From assembly GCA_007127935.1 (NCBI GenBank), contig SKYL01000079.1, positions 1 through 7,410 of the forward strand: 7,410 nt of DNA, written 5' to 3'. Origin of the DNA: Halorhodospira sp. (GTDB lineage Bacteria > Pseudomonadota > Gammaproteobacteria > Nitrococcales > Halorhodospiraceae). The notes beneath the pieces are model-generated. The model saw nothing but the letters and a program-made list of their open reading frames with translations, did not search any database and was not told the origin of the DNA. Shown here piece by piece: positions 1 through 6,043 of this stretch (positions within the stretch are counted from its first letter, which is position 1; every line of letters begins with the position of its first letter). A program made the translations under genes and the position numbers.

Positions 1-187
1 CGGCCCCGTAATCCACAAAGGCCGCTTCAAGACTCGGTTCGACGCGGGTGATGATCCCCTTATAGATATTGGACTTTTTTTGTTCCCGGGTGGGGGTTTC
101 GATATCTAGATCGTAGAGCAGTTGGCCGTCCACCATCGCCACGCGCAACTCTTCCGGCTGAGTTGCGTTGATCAACATTCTTTTCAT
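1..187 (-). CDS. rne: Ribonuclease E, N-terminal fragment (runs off the left edge)
   Basis: RNase E is the essential single-strand endoribonuclease that starts mRNA decay, matures rRNA and tRNA, and scaffolds the degradosome at the inner membrane. Sixty-two codons are visible, beginning MKRMLINATQPEELRVAMVD, close to the start of E. coli RNase E. Residues from about 36 (EQKKSNIYKGIITRVEPSLE, then AAFVDYGA) are the conserved lead-in to the S1 RNA-binding domain. The catalytic DNase I-like region and the C-terminal scaffold lie outside the window, so RNase E versus the shorter RNase G is decided only by the N-terminal match and by the neighbour rluC, both of which favour RNase E. The ATG at 187 is supported by a GGAG about 11 nt upstream. 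The gene is divergent from rluC across a long structured intergenic region, as in E. coli. Confidence 0.95.
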   Translation of the reverse strand, partial: MKRMLINATQPEELRVAMVDGQLLYDLDIETPTREQKKSNIYKGIITRVEPSLEAAFVDYGA

Positions 188-234
188 GAAGTAAGGATCT
201 CCGGAGCCCTGCTGCCAGCACCTCGGTCCAATAC

Positions 235-265
235 CGGCCGTTCACGGTTTCAGGATGAACGGCCG
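235..265 (-). promoter_or_regulatory. Start-proximal hairpin in the rne leader
   Basis: A perfect 10-bp inverted repeat (235-244 cggccgttca; 256-265 tgaacggccg) encloses an 11-nt loop. It lies about 48 nt upstream of the rne start codon and leaves the ribosome-binding site outside the stem. No U run follows on the rne strand, so it is not a typical terminator. It is probably one of the leader structures. Confidence 0.55.
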
Positions 266-289
266 TGGCCTTCTCTCCATTCACCCAGA

Positions 290-324
290 GGCGCTCTCGG
301 GAGACTTCCCCGAGGGCCAGCGCC
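290..324 (-). promoter_or_regulatory. Bulged hairpin in the rne leader
   Basis: Two stacked stems are visible. The outer stem is 6 bp (290-295 ggcgct with 319-324 agcgcc) and the inner stem is 6 bp (296-301 ctcggg with 309-314 cccgag), closing a 7-nt loop. Four unpaired bases (315-318) bulge on one side. A long stem interrupted by unpaired bases resembles the kind of element that senses RNase E in the E. coli rne leader (hp2). Homology is not established here. Confidence 0.5.
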
Positions 325-399
325 AACAATGGATGAACCGGAAAAAACAACATGAAGACCTTGCTCCGAGGGGCGCAGGAAACGTAGGTTCGATATACT

Positions 400-423
400 G
401 GAGACGGCGCCAGCGCCGTCTCC
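400..423. repeat. 11-bp near-perfect palindrome in the rne-rluC intergenic region
   Basis: The arms 400-410 (ggagacggcgc) and 413-423 (gcgccgtctcc) are exact reverse complements around a 2-base centre. As RNA this gives a very stable hairpin of about 10 bp with a 4-nt loop. No T run follows on either strand, so intrinsic termination is unlikely. It may be a leader hairpin of rne or a palindromic protein-binding site. A TATACT box for the forward strand abuts it at 394-399. Confidence 0.6.
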
Positions 424-514
424 CCTTAAGATCTCGTTCGGACCGCCGGTATGGAGCAGCCCGAAACTGGAAACCCGTTGGCGCGACCCGTCAAGGGGCT
501 GCCACGTAATGGTA

Positions 515-544
515 ACTGTATCAGTAGGCAGCGATATTTTTCAA
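515..544 (-). promoter_or_regulatory. Candidate sigma70 promoter for rne
   Basis: On the reverse strand a TTGAAA -35 box (539-544) is followed after 18 bp by TACAGT (515-520), which is preceded by TGA in the extended -10 position. Transcription would start near 508. The boxes are imperfect (about 5/6 and 4/6), but the placement gives a leader length like that of E. coli rne. This is prediction only. Confidence 0.4.
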
Positions 545-560
545 ACCGTGTGAGCATTTC

Positions 561-1550
561 ATGGCTGAGGTTCGCAACGCCGTTCGGCACCACCGCGTAG
601 CCGCCGAAGAGGAGGGGCAACGGATCGATAACTATTTGATCCGATTGCTCAAGGGAGTGCCGCGTAGCCGGATTTACCGGCTTCTGCGCAAGGGAGAGGT
701 GCGGGTTGATGGTGGACGGGCACGGCCCACGCGCCGCTTGCGGGCCGGCGAAGTAATCCGGGTGCCGCCGGTGGCCCTCGCCGAAACCGTGCAGCCACGG
801 GCGCCCTCGGAACCGCTGACGCGTAGGCTCTCCACGGGCATCCTTTATGAAGACGACGCCCTATTGGTCCTGGACAAACCCTCCGGTCTGGCGGTCCACG
901 GCGGTAGTTCCGTACGCCTCGGGCTCATCGAGGCCCTGCGTTCGCTTCGTCCCGACGCCCCGTATCTGGAGTTGGTCCATCGCCTGGACCGGGAGACCAG
1001 CGGCTGCCTGATGGTGGCTAAACGGGCATTGGTGCTGCGCGCCTTGCATACGCAACTCCGTGACGGCGGCGTGGAGAAGTCCTATCACGCGTTGATGGCC
1101 GGAGAGTGGCGCGGCGACAAGCTGACGGTGGATGCCCCATTGGAACGCCTTCCCGTCTCCTACCGTGATCGCCAGGTGCATGTCTCGCCGCGAGGGCGGA
1201 CGGCGCGGACGGAGTTCACTGCGTTACAACGCCGCGCCGGTTACACTTTCGCGGAAGCGCGCATCGAGACCGGGCGGATGCACCAGATCCGGGTCCATGC
1301 GACCCATGTGGGCCACCCGGTGGCGGGAGACGACCGGTATGGAGACCGGGACCGTAACGCTGGGCTCCGATCCGTGGGGCTGAGACGTCTCTTTCTTCAC
1401 GCCCACCGGCTGGAACTCGCCCACCCGGAGACCGGGGAGCGGCTGTCGGTCACCGCGCCGCTGAGCGAGGATCTACGACAGGTATTGGAGCGTCTGCCCG
1501 CCCACGGGCCGCTCCGTGAAGCCCATTCACCCACCGGGGAGTCGGAATGA
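561..1550 (+). CDS. rluC: 23S rRNA pseudouridine synthase RluC
   Basis: RluC isomerises three uridines of 23S rRNA (positions 955, 2504 and 2580 in E. coli) to pseudouridine during 50S assembly. The 329-aa product (E. coli 319 aa) has an S4 RNA-binding domain at about residues 19-78 (GQRIDNYLIRLLKGVPRSRI, then LLRKGEVRV). The RluA-family catalytic domain follows, with LDKPSGLAVHGG at 104-115 and the signature HRLDRETSG at 140-148, where Asp143 is the catalytic nucleophile. GRMHQIRVH and GDDRYGDR are the later conserved blocks. The ATG at 561 has only a weak GTGAG about 6 nt upstream; the next residues align with RluC, so I keep it. The gene is divergent from rne, as in E. coli, and its TGA overlaps the sppA ATG (ATGA), implying translational coupling. 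Neighbour rne plus the sequence favour RluC over RluA or RluD. Confidence 0.95.
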   Translation: MAEVRNAVRHHRVAAEEEGQRIDNYLIRLLKGVPRSRIYRLLRKGEVRVDGGRARPTRRLRAGEVIRVPPVALAETVQPRAPSEPLTRRLSTGILYEDDALLVLDKPSGLAVHGGSSVRLGLIEALRSLRPDAPYLELVHRLDRETSGCLMVAKRALVLRALHTQLRDGGVEKSYHALMAGEWRGDKLTVDAPLERLPVSYRDRQVHVSPRGRTARTEFTALQRRAGYTFAEARIETGRMHQIRVHATHVGHPVAGDDRYGDRDRNAGLRSVGLRRLFLHAHRLELAHPETGERLSVTAPLSEDLRQVLERLPAHGPLREAHSPTGESE

Positions 1551-2491
1551 ATTCGGACATGCAGGATCCGCATTGGGAACGTGAGGCCATTCGCGAGGTA
1601 CTCCTGGAGCACATCCGGGAGCAGCGGCGCGCCCGGCGATGGCGGCTGGGAATCCGTCTGGCATTGCTGGGCCTGGTCGTGTTTGCCGTGATTGTGCCCA
1701 TGTGGCTCGGCCCCTCGGTGGATGAGGTGGGACCCCATACCGCCCAGGTCCGTCTGGAAGGACCGATTATGGCGGACAGTCCAGCCGGGTCCGATACGGT
1801 CATTCAAGGCCTCCAGGCGGCATTCCAGGCGCCCCAGGCCGAGGCCGTGGTGTTGCGGATCAACAGTCCCGGCGGCAGCCCGGTGCACTCCCGGCAGATC
1901 TACGAGGAGATCCGGCGGCTGCGCCTGGAACACCCGCAGACACCGCTCTACGCCGTCATCGACGACATCGGCGCCTCCGGCGCCTACTACGCGGCGGCCG
2001 CCGCCGATGCCATCTACGTGGATCGGGCCAGCCTGGTCGGCTCCATCGGCGTGATCATGGGGGGCTTCGGCCTTCAGGAGGCCATGGAGCGTCTGGGCAT
2101 TGAGCGGCGCGTCTACACCGCCGGTGATCACAAGGCGTTCCTCGACCCGTTTGCACCGGAAAACCCCGGTCATATCGATCACATACGGACCATGCTGGAT
2201 GAGATTCATGAACAGTTCATCGAGGCGGTGCGTGAGGGTAGGGGCGACCGCCTGGATGAGCGCCGTGCCGATGAACTCTTTTCCGGTCTGATCTGGACCG
2301 GGGAGCAGGGGGTGGCCCTCGGCCTGGTGGATGGGATCGGCGATATCCGGATGGTGGCCCGCGAGGTGGTGGGCGCCGAGGAGATCATCGACTACACCGC
2401 GGACCGGGGGTTGTTGGCGCTACTGGCCGACCGCTTCGGCGCCGCCGCGGCCCGGGCGCTTTATTCCTTGGTGGCGTATCCGGGGCCGTAG
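1547..2491 (+). CDS. sppA: Membrane-anchored S49 signal peptide peptidase (short SppA form)
   Basis: This is an S49-family serine protease that degrades cleaved signal peptides and other membrane peptides using a Ser-Lys dyad. The 314-aa protein has a charged cytoplasmic N-terminus and one transmembrane segment at about residues 34-54. The protease domain follows: LRINSPGGSP at 103-112 (oxyanion region), GASGAYYAA at 142-150 with nucleophile Ser144, and TAGDHKAFLDPF at 191-202 with general base Lys196. SLVGSIGVI (162-170) is also typical of the family. The length matches the single-domain type of about 300-330 aa, not the duplicated E. coli SppA of about 618 aa. The ATG overlaps the rluC stop and has GGGGAG about 6-8 nt upstream. 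In Pseudomonas a HAD hydrolase gene often sits between rluC and sppA; there is no room for one here. The family call is firm; substrates are inferred. Confidence 0.92.
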   Translation: MNSDMQDPHWEREAIREVLLEHIREQRRARRWRLGIRLALLGLVVFAVIVPMWLGPSVDEVGPHTAQVRLEGPIMADSPAGSDTVIQGLQAAFQAPQAEAVVLRINSPGGSPVHSRQIYEEIRRLRLEHPQTPLYAVIDDIGASGAYYAAAAADAIYVDRASLVGSIGVIMGGFGLQEAMERLGIERRVYTAGDHKAFLDPFAPENPGHIDHIRTMLDEIHEQFIEAVREGRGDRLDERRADELFSGLIWTGEQGVALGLVDGIGDIRMVAREVVGAEEIIDYTADRGLLALLADRFGAAAARALYSLVAYPGP

Positions 2492-2502
2492 TGCCATCGT
2501 AT

Positions 2503-2531
2503 GGGGATTGCTTCGCTGCGCTCGCAATGAC
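2503..2531. repeat. Probable dispersed palindromic intergenic repeat
   Basis: Between the convergent ends of sppA and maf lies an imperfect palindrome with ATTGC (2507-2511) and GCAAT (2524-2528) arms around a GC-rich core, reading GGGATTGCTTCG then CTGCGCTCGCAATGACC. I recall elements of this form (TCATTGCGAG...GCAATCC) as short dispersed repeats in intergenic spaces of many bacterial genomes. The core 9-mer gcgctcgca recurs at 2536-2544. The position between convergent genes is typical for REP-like repeats, which may stabilise or end transcripts. Whether it is multicopy in this genome cannot be seen from one window. Confidence 0.6.
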
Positions 2532-2548
2532 CGGGGCGCTCGCAGTTT

Positions 2549-3130
2549 CTACGGCAACTGGAAACCGAAGCGGCGCAGCATGCGGCAGACGGTGATCTGA
2601 GGGAGCCCCACCAGCGCCGACGGGTCCGAGCATTCGATGGCGGTGAGCAGGGACGCACCGAGCCCCTCGGAGCGGATCGATCCGGCGCAGTCGAGGGGGC
2701 GGTCCAGTTCCACGTAGCGCCGGATCGTCGCCCGGTCCAGATCCCGAAACCGCACGTAAACCGGGACCAACTCCTGCTCCAGTCGATCTCCAGCCATGAC
2801 CGTAACCGCGGAGAGGAAGGTGACGGTGCGCCCTGAGGCACGCTGGAGTTGCGCCTCGGCGGTGGCCGGGTCCCCCGGTTTGCCGACGATCTCGCCGTCG
2901 ATCACCGCGCACTGGTCACCGCCCAAGATCACCGCCTCCGGATGGCGTGACGCCACGGTCCGCGTCTTCTCGGCGGCCAGGCGGAGCACGGCGTCGGCCG
3001 GCGCTTCATCCGCGGCGATGGTTTCGTCGATCCCCGGAGCGTCCACGTCGAAGGTGACGCCCAGCGCGGACAAGAGCGAACGGCGATAGGGCGACGACGA
3101 CGCCAAGATGAGGGGCGGCTGATGCTGCAT
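2549..3130 (-). CDS. yceF: Maf-family nucleotide pyrophosphatase, YceF type
   Basis: Maf proteins hydrolyse non-canonical or modified nucleoside triphosphates to monophosphates; E. coli YceF prefers 7-methyl-GTP. The 193-aa product has the Maf signature LILASSSPYRRSLL at residues 7-20, DETIAADEAP at 35-44, EKTRTVASRHP at 54-64, and GGDQ at 70-73, where Asp72 is the expected catalytic/metal-site acid. GEIVGKP and CAGSIRSEGLG follow. The YceF subgroup is supported by the C-terminal match (DPSALVGLP, then CRMLRRFG) and by its place beside yceD-rpmF in the same divergent orientation as in E. coli. The ATG at 3130 has a good AGGAGA about 6 nt upstream (forward-strand tctcct at 3137-3142). Its stop is 57 nt from that of sppA. 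Substrate choice is inferred from subfamily. Confidence 0.93.
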   Translation of the reverse strand: MQHQPPLILASSSPYRRSLLSALGVTFDVDAPGIDETIAADEAPADAVLRLAAEKTRTVASRHPEAVILGGDQCAVIDGEIVGKPGDPATAEAQLQRASGRTVTFLSAVTVMAGDRLEQELVPVYVRFRDLDRATIRRYVELDRPLDCAGSIRSEGLGASLLTAIECSDPSALVGLPQITVCRMLRRFGFQLP

Positions 3131-3201
3131 CCGGGGTCTCCTGTGTGGTCCGGTGGGGAAGGGTACGCGGACGGCGCGCCCGAGGCGAGGTCCGGAGACG
3201 G

Positions 3202-3210
3202 AAAATAACA
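3202..3210 (-). promoter_or_regulatory. Weak extended -10 candidate for maf/yceF
   Basis: On the reverse strand TGT followed by TATTTT forms an extended -10 element about 70 nt upstream of the maf start. No matching -35 box is seen. It lies in an A+T-rich patch unusual for this GC-rich region. Low-confidence prediction. Confidence 0.25.
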
Positions 3211-3244
3211 GAAAGATCAGGGCAATCGGCCCTCCGGATTCGCT

Positions 3245-3273
3245 TTGACAGGCCTACCGGGCGCGGATACCAT
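3245..3273 (+). promoter_or_regulatory. Sigma70 promoter of the yceD-rpmF-plsX-fab operon
   Basis: A perfect TTGACA -35 box (3245-3250), a 17-bp spacer and TACCAT as -10 (3268-3273, 4/6) form the best promoter in the window. The start of transcription should fall near 3280, only about 2-4 nt before the yceD ATG at 3283. This implies a nearly leaderless mRNA. It is the likely main promoter of the downstream ribosome and fatty-acid genes. Confidence 0.65.
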
Positions 3274-3282
3274 TGCCGCCTT

Positions 3283-3789
3283 ATGTTGCCGGGCACTCTG
3301 GGTCCCCAAGACTTTTCCGTTCCGACCCGTACGCTTCGGGGGCGCATCGCCGTTGCGGCGATGGAGCGCTTGACCGATCTATTGGCGGAGGGGGAGGCGA
3401 CCGTAGAGACCGCGCTGGAGTGCGGCCTGGATGGGGAAGGGCGGCGGACCATCGCCGGCCGGGTGCAGGCGCGGTTGCCGATGCGCTGCCACCGTTGTCT
3501 CCAGGTCTACGATCACGTGGTCGATTCATCGTTCCATGTCGTCGTGGTGGAGAGCGGCGCCGAGGCGGAGGCCCTGCCCGATGAACTTGAACCGTTCATC
3601 AGTGAGGGCGGCGCGGTCAGTCCGCACGCCGTGGTGGAAGAAGAGTTGCTGCTCTCCCTCCCGGTGGTGGCGCTCCACGATGATCGTAATGCGTGTCTCC
3701 CTCCGGCGCATGCCGCTGGGATGACACCGGAGAGAACCAGCCCCTTCGCCGCCCTCCAGGGACGGTTGGGGGGGCGTGAAGAAGATTGA
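3283..3789 (+). CDS. yceD: YceD family (DUF177) protein linked to 23S rRNA/50S biogenesis
   Basis: DUF177/YceD proteins are small proteins encoded beside rpmF in most bacteria and linked to 23S rRNA accumulation; the molecular role is not fully known. The 168-aa product shows the family's CxxC motif in LPMRCHRCLQ (Cys69, Cys72), then EAEALPDELEPF, an acidic VVEEELLLSLPVV segment and the P.....HDD....C tail block. The C-terminus (SPFAALQGRLGG) matches the usual ending. The frame is open upstream to 3145, but I choose the ATG at 3283: the upstream extension is Arg-rich with no family similarity, contains the promoter at 3245-3273, and E. coli YceD likewise starts just before this block. No Shine-Dalgarno precedes 3283, which fits a leaderless start. 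An internal ATG at 3361 would delete conserved sequence. rpmF follows after 57 nt. Confidence 0.88.
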   Translation: MLPGTLGPQDFSVPTRTLRGRIAVAAMERLTDLLAEGEATVETALECGLDGEGRRTIAGRVQARLPMRCHRCLQVYDHVVDSSFHVVVVESGAEAEALPDELEPFISEGGAVSPHAVVEEELLLSLPVVALHDDRNACLPPAHAAGMTPERTSPFAALQGRLGGREED

Positions 3790-3846
3790 ACCTTTGCCTT
3801 TCCTTCGTCCGCCTCAGGGTGTGGCGACTACTTGGAGCAATTGATT

Positions 3847-4026
3847 ATGGCCGTCCAACAGAATCGTAAGACCCCGTCCAAGCGCGGTATGCGGCGCGCC
3901 CACGATGCGCTCAAGCCGACCGCGTTGTCGGTGGAGCCGACCAGCGGGGAGACTCACCGGCGCCACCACGTCAGCGCCGACGGCTACTACCGTGGCCGTA
4001 AGGTGCTCCCCGGTAGCGCTGATTGA
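3847..4026 (+). CDS. rpmF: 50S ribosomal protein L32 (bL32)
   Basis: L32 is a small basic protein of the large ribosomal subunit. The 59-aa product starts MAVQQNRKTPSKRGMRRAHD and continues with TSGETHRRHHVSADGYYRGR, nearly identical in pattern to the 57-aa E. coli protein. It lacks the four zinc-binding cysteines found in the C+ form of L32, so it is the zinc-independent type. The frame extends 15 nt upstream to a TTG, but the ATG at 3847 is right: GGAG at 3834-3837 sits 9 nt before it and the protein then begins as in homologues. It is co-oriented with yceD and followed after 17 nt by plsX, the classic arrangement coupling ribosome and lipid genes. Confidence 0.97.
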   Translation: MAVQQNRKTPSKRGMRRAHDALKPTALSVEPTSGETHRRHHVSADGYYRGRKVLPGSAD

Positions 4027-4043
4027 CGGCTGCCGCTCCGGCA

Positions 4044-5075
4044 ATGGAAGAGACCCGAACCCTGGCCCTCGACGCCATGGGGGGGGATCACGGTCCCAGC
4101 GTGGTGGTTCCGGCGGCTGCTCAGGCCCTGGGGCGTCACCGCGACCTGCGCGTGGTATTGACCGGGCCGCGGGATCAGCTCGCCGAATTGCTTGCTCAAT
4201 CCGGCGCGCAGGAGTCTGAACGGCTCGTTCTCCACCACGCCAGCCAAGTGGTGGGGATGGACGAGCCTCCGTCCCAGGCGCTGCGCTCCAAGCGCGACTC
4301 TTCCATGCGCGTGGCCATCGACCTCGTCAAACGCGGTGAGGCCGACGGCTGCGTCAGCGCCGGCAATACCGGCGCATTGATGGCCACCGCTCGATATGTG
4401 CTCAAGACGCTGCCCGGGATCGACCGTCCCGCCATCATGAGCACGATCCCATCCCGGGCCGGTGCCACCCATATGCTCGACCTAGGCGCCAATGTCGATT
4501 GCACCGCGGAGCACTTATTCCAATTCGCCGTCATGGGGGCAGTGGCGGTGGAGGCAATCTACGGCTTGGAACGTCCGCGGGTGGGGCTGCTGAACATCGG
4601 CGAAGAAGAAATCAAAGGGAACGATCAGGTCAAACGCGCCGCCGAGATGCTGAGCAACGCCGATGCGATCCACTACGTCGGTTACGTGGAGGGTGACGAC
4701 ATCTTCGGCGACGATGTGGACGTGGTGGTCTGTGACGGCTTCGTGGGCAATGTGGCGCTGAAGAGCAGCGAGGGGTGCGCCACCCTGATCTCCGACTTTA
4801 TGCGCGAAGAGTTTCAGCGCAATCTTTGGACCCGTTTGGCGGGCATGGTGGCGCTGCCGGTATTGAAGGCGTTGCGCCGCCGCATCGATCCACGGCGGTA
4901 TAACGGGGCCAGTCTTCTCGGCTTGCGCGGCATTGCATTGAAGAGCCACGGCGGCGCCGACGCCTTCGCCTTCGGTAAGGCGATCGACACGGCCTACACC
5001 GAGGTGTCCCGGGGGGTGCCCACCCTCATCGACGAGCGGATCGAGACCGTCCTGGCCGCGAGAGAGAACGTGTGA
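4044..5075 (+). CDS. plsX: Phosphate acyltransferase PlsX
   Basis: PlsX makes acyl-phosphate from acyl-ACP, feeding PlsY and so linking fatty acid to phospholipid synthesis; it is a peripheral membrane enzyme. The product of 343 aa (E. coli 356) shows LALDAMGGDHGPSVVVPAA near the N-terminus, then SSMRVAIDLVKRGEADGCVS, AGNTGALMA, LDLGANVDC, LLNIGEEEIKGND, VVCDGFVGNVALK and YNGASLLGLRG, the family blocks in order. I choose ATG 4044 because it places the conserved LALD block as in homologues. An in-frame TTG at 4023, overlapping the rpmF stop, would add seven residues (350 aa). Neither start has a clear Shine-Dalgarno, so translation may depend on coupling to rpmF. The stop overlaps the fabH GTG. 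Confidence 0.95.
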   Translation: MEETRTLALDAMGGDHGPSVVVPAAAQALGRHRDLRVVLTGPRDQLAELLAQSGAQESERLVLHHASQVVGMDEPPSQALRSKRDSSMRVAIDLVKRGEADGCVSAGNTGALMATARYVLKTLPGIDRPAIMSTIPSRAGATHMLDLGANVDCTAEHLFQFAVMGAVAVEAIYGLERPRVGLLNIGEEEIKGNDQVKRAAEMLSNADAIHYVGYVEGDDIFGDDVDVVVCDGFVGNVALKSSEGCATLISDFMREEFQRNLWTRLAGMVALPVLKALRRRIDPRRYNGASLLGLRGIALKSHGGADAFAFGKAIDTAYTEVSRGVPTLIDERIETVLAARENV

Positions 5076-6043
5076 CCTACGCAAGGATCATCGGTACCGG
5101 CAGCTATCTCCCGGAGCGTGTGCTGACCAATCACGACCTGGAAGATATCGTGGACACCTCCGATGCCTGGGTGCGGGAGCGCACCGGCATCGTAGAGCGG
5201 CGGGTCGCCGCCTCGGGCGAGACCTGCGGCGAGTTGGCCCGGAGGGCCGCGGAGCGTGCGCTGGAGGCGGCCGGGATCTCCGCGAAGGAGATCGATTTGG
5301 TGGTGGTGGCGACCTGCACCCCGGACCGGATCTTTCCCAGCACCGCGGCGGGTCTGCAGCGGGCCTTGGGCGTTCAGCCCGGCGCCCCCGCCTTTGATCT
5401 GTCGGCGGCTTGTTCGGGGTTCGTCTATGCGTTGAGCGTGGCCGACCGGTACGTTCAGACCGGCGGCGCCCAGCGGGCGTTGGTGGTCGGCGCCGAGACC
5501 ATGACCCGCATCCTCGACTGGACCGACCGTGGGACCTGTGTCCTGTTCGGGGACGGCGCCGGGGCGGTGGTCCTGGAGGCGTCGGAGACGCCGGGCATCC
5601 TCTCCACCCATCTTCACTCGGACGGCCGCTACGAGCCGCTGCTCTACGTCCCATGGGGGCCGGGGCAGGGGTACCGCAATCTGCGGCACAAGGACCGTTA
5701 CATCAAGATGCGGGGCAACGAGGTCTTCAAGATCGCGGTCAAGACGTTGAGCCGTATCGTCGACGAGACCTTGGAGGCGGCCGGAATGGAGAAGTCCGAC
5801 GTCGATTGGCTGGTGCCCCACCAAGCCAACATCCGCATCATCGCCGCGACCGCAAAGAAGCTCGGCCTGCCCATGGATCGCGTCGTCGTGACCGTGGACC
5901 GCCACGGGAACACTTCGGCGGCCTCGATCCCCATCGCGCTCGACACCGCGGTGCGCGACGGACGGATCCAACCGGGCGAATTGCTGCTGCTGGAGGCCTT
6001 CGGCGGCGGATTCACTTGGGGATCGGCACTGGTCCGCTTCTAG
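5072..6043 (+). CDS. fabH: Beta-ketoacyl-ACP synthase III (FabH)
   Basis: FabH starts type II fatty acid synthesis by condensing acetyl-CoA with malonyl-ACP in the cytoplasm. The 323-aa product (E. coli 317) has the full Cys-His-Asn triad: Cys114 in DLSAACSGF, His250 in VPHQANIRI and Asn280 in HGNTSAAS. DAWVRERTGI (31-40) and the glycine-rich C-terminal FGGGFTWGSALVRF are also typical. Phe88 in DRIFPST corresponds to the gating Phe87 of E. coli FabH, which fits a preference for acetyl-CoA and straight-chain products (inference). Translation starts at a GTG at 5072 that overlaps the plsX stop (GTGA); MTYARIIGTGSYLPERVLTN aligns at the N-terminus with the family. The overlap suggests coupled translation with plsX. 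A 74-nt gap without evident signals separates it from fabD. Confidence 0.96.
   Translation: MTYARIIGTGSYLPERVLTNHDLEDIVDTSDAWVRERTGIVERRVAASGETCGELARRAAERALEAAGISAKEIDLVVVATCTPDRIFPSTAAGLQRALGVQPGAPAFDLSAACSGFVYALSVADRYVQTGGAQRALVVGAETMTRILDWTDRGTCVLFGDGAGAVVLEASETPGILSTHLHSDGRYEPLLYVPWGPGQGYRNLRHKDRYIKMRGNEVFKIAVKTLSRIVDETLEAAGMEKSDVDWLVPHQANIRIIAATAKKLGLPMDRVVVTVDRHGNTSAASIPIALDTAVRDGRIQPGELLLLEAFGGGFTWGSALVRF

Larger units (their letters stand above)
188..508 (-). promoter_or_regulatory. Probable long 5' leader of rne with three hairpins
   Basis: If the promoter predicted at 515-544 is used, the rne mRNA has a leader of about 320 nt. The E. coli rne leader is about 360 nt and folds into hairpins (hp1-hp3) that let RNase E cut its own mRNA and so control its level. 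Here three strong inverted repeats occur, at 400-423, 290-324 and 235-265. I see no convincing protein-coding gene in this stretch: open frames on either strand match nothing I recognise. The parallel in leader length and hairpin number is seen directly; the autoregulatory role is inferred. Confidence 0.6.

Noticed and set aside
60..353. Reverse-strand 97-codon frame spanning the rne leader and the rne start in another frame
   Set aside because: It overlaps the true rne coding region out of frame, and the translation has no family features. A leader peptide starting at 353 is not supported by a ribosome-binding site I can see.
361..390. TTGCTC-18-TAGGTT as a rluC promoter
   Set aside because: Both boxes match the consensus at only about half the positions, too weak to call.
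400..423. Intrinsic terminator
   Set aside because: The stem is strong but no T run follows on either strand, and no gene ends nearby.
1397..2209. Long reverse-strand open frame (270 codons) opposite rluC and sppA
   Set aside because: It lies antisense to two clearly conserved genes, and its His/Gly/Asp-rich translation matches no family. It is a high-GC shadow frame.
3219..3233. Small inverted repeat agggc-aatcg-gccct upstream of the yceD promoter, as an operator
   Set aside because: Only 5 bp per arm and no match to a regulator site I know; expected by chance in GC-rich DNA.
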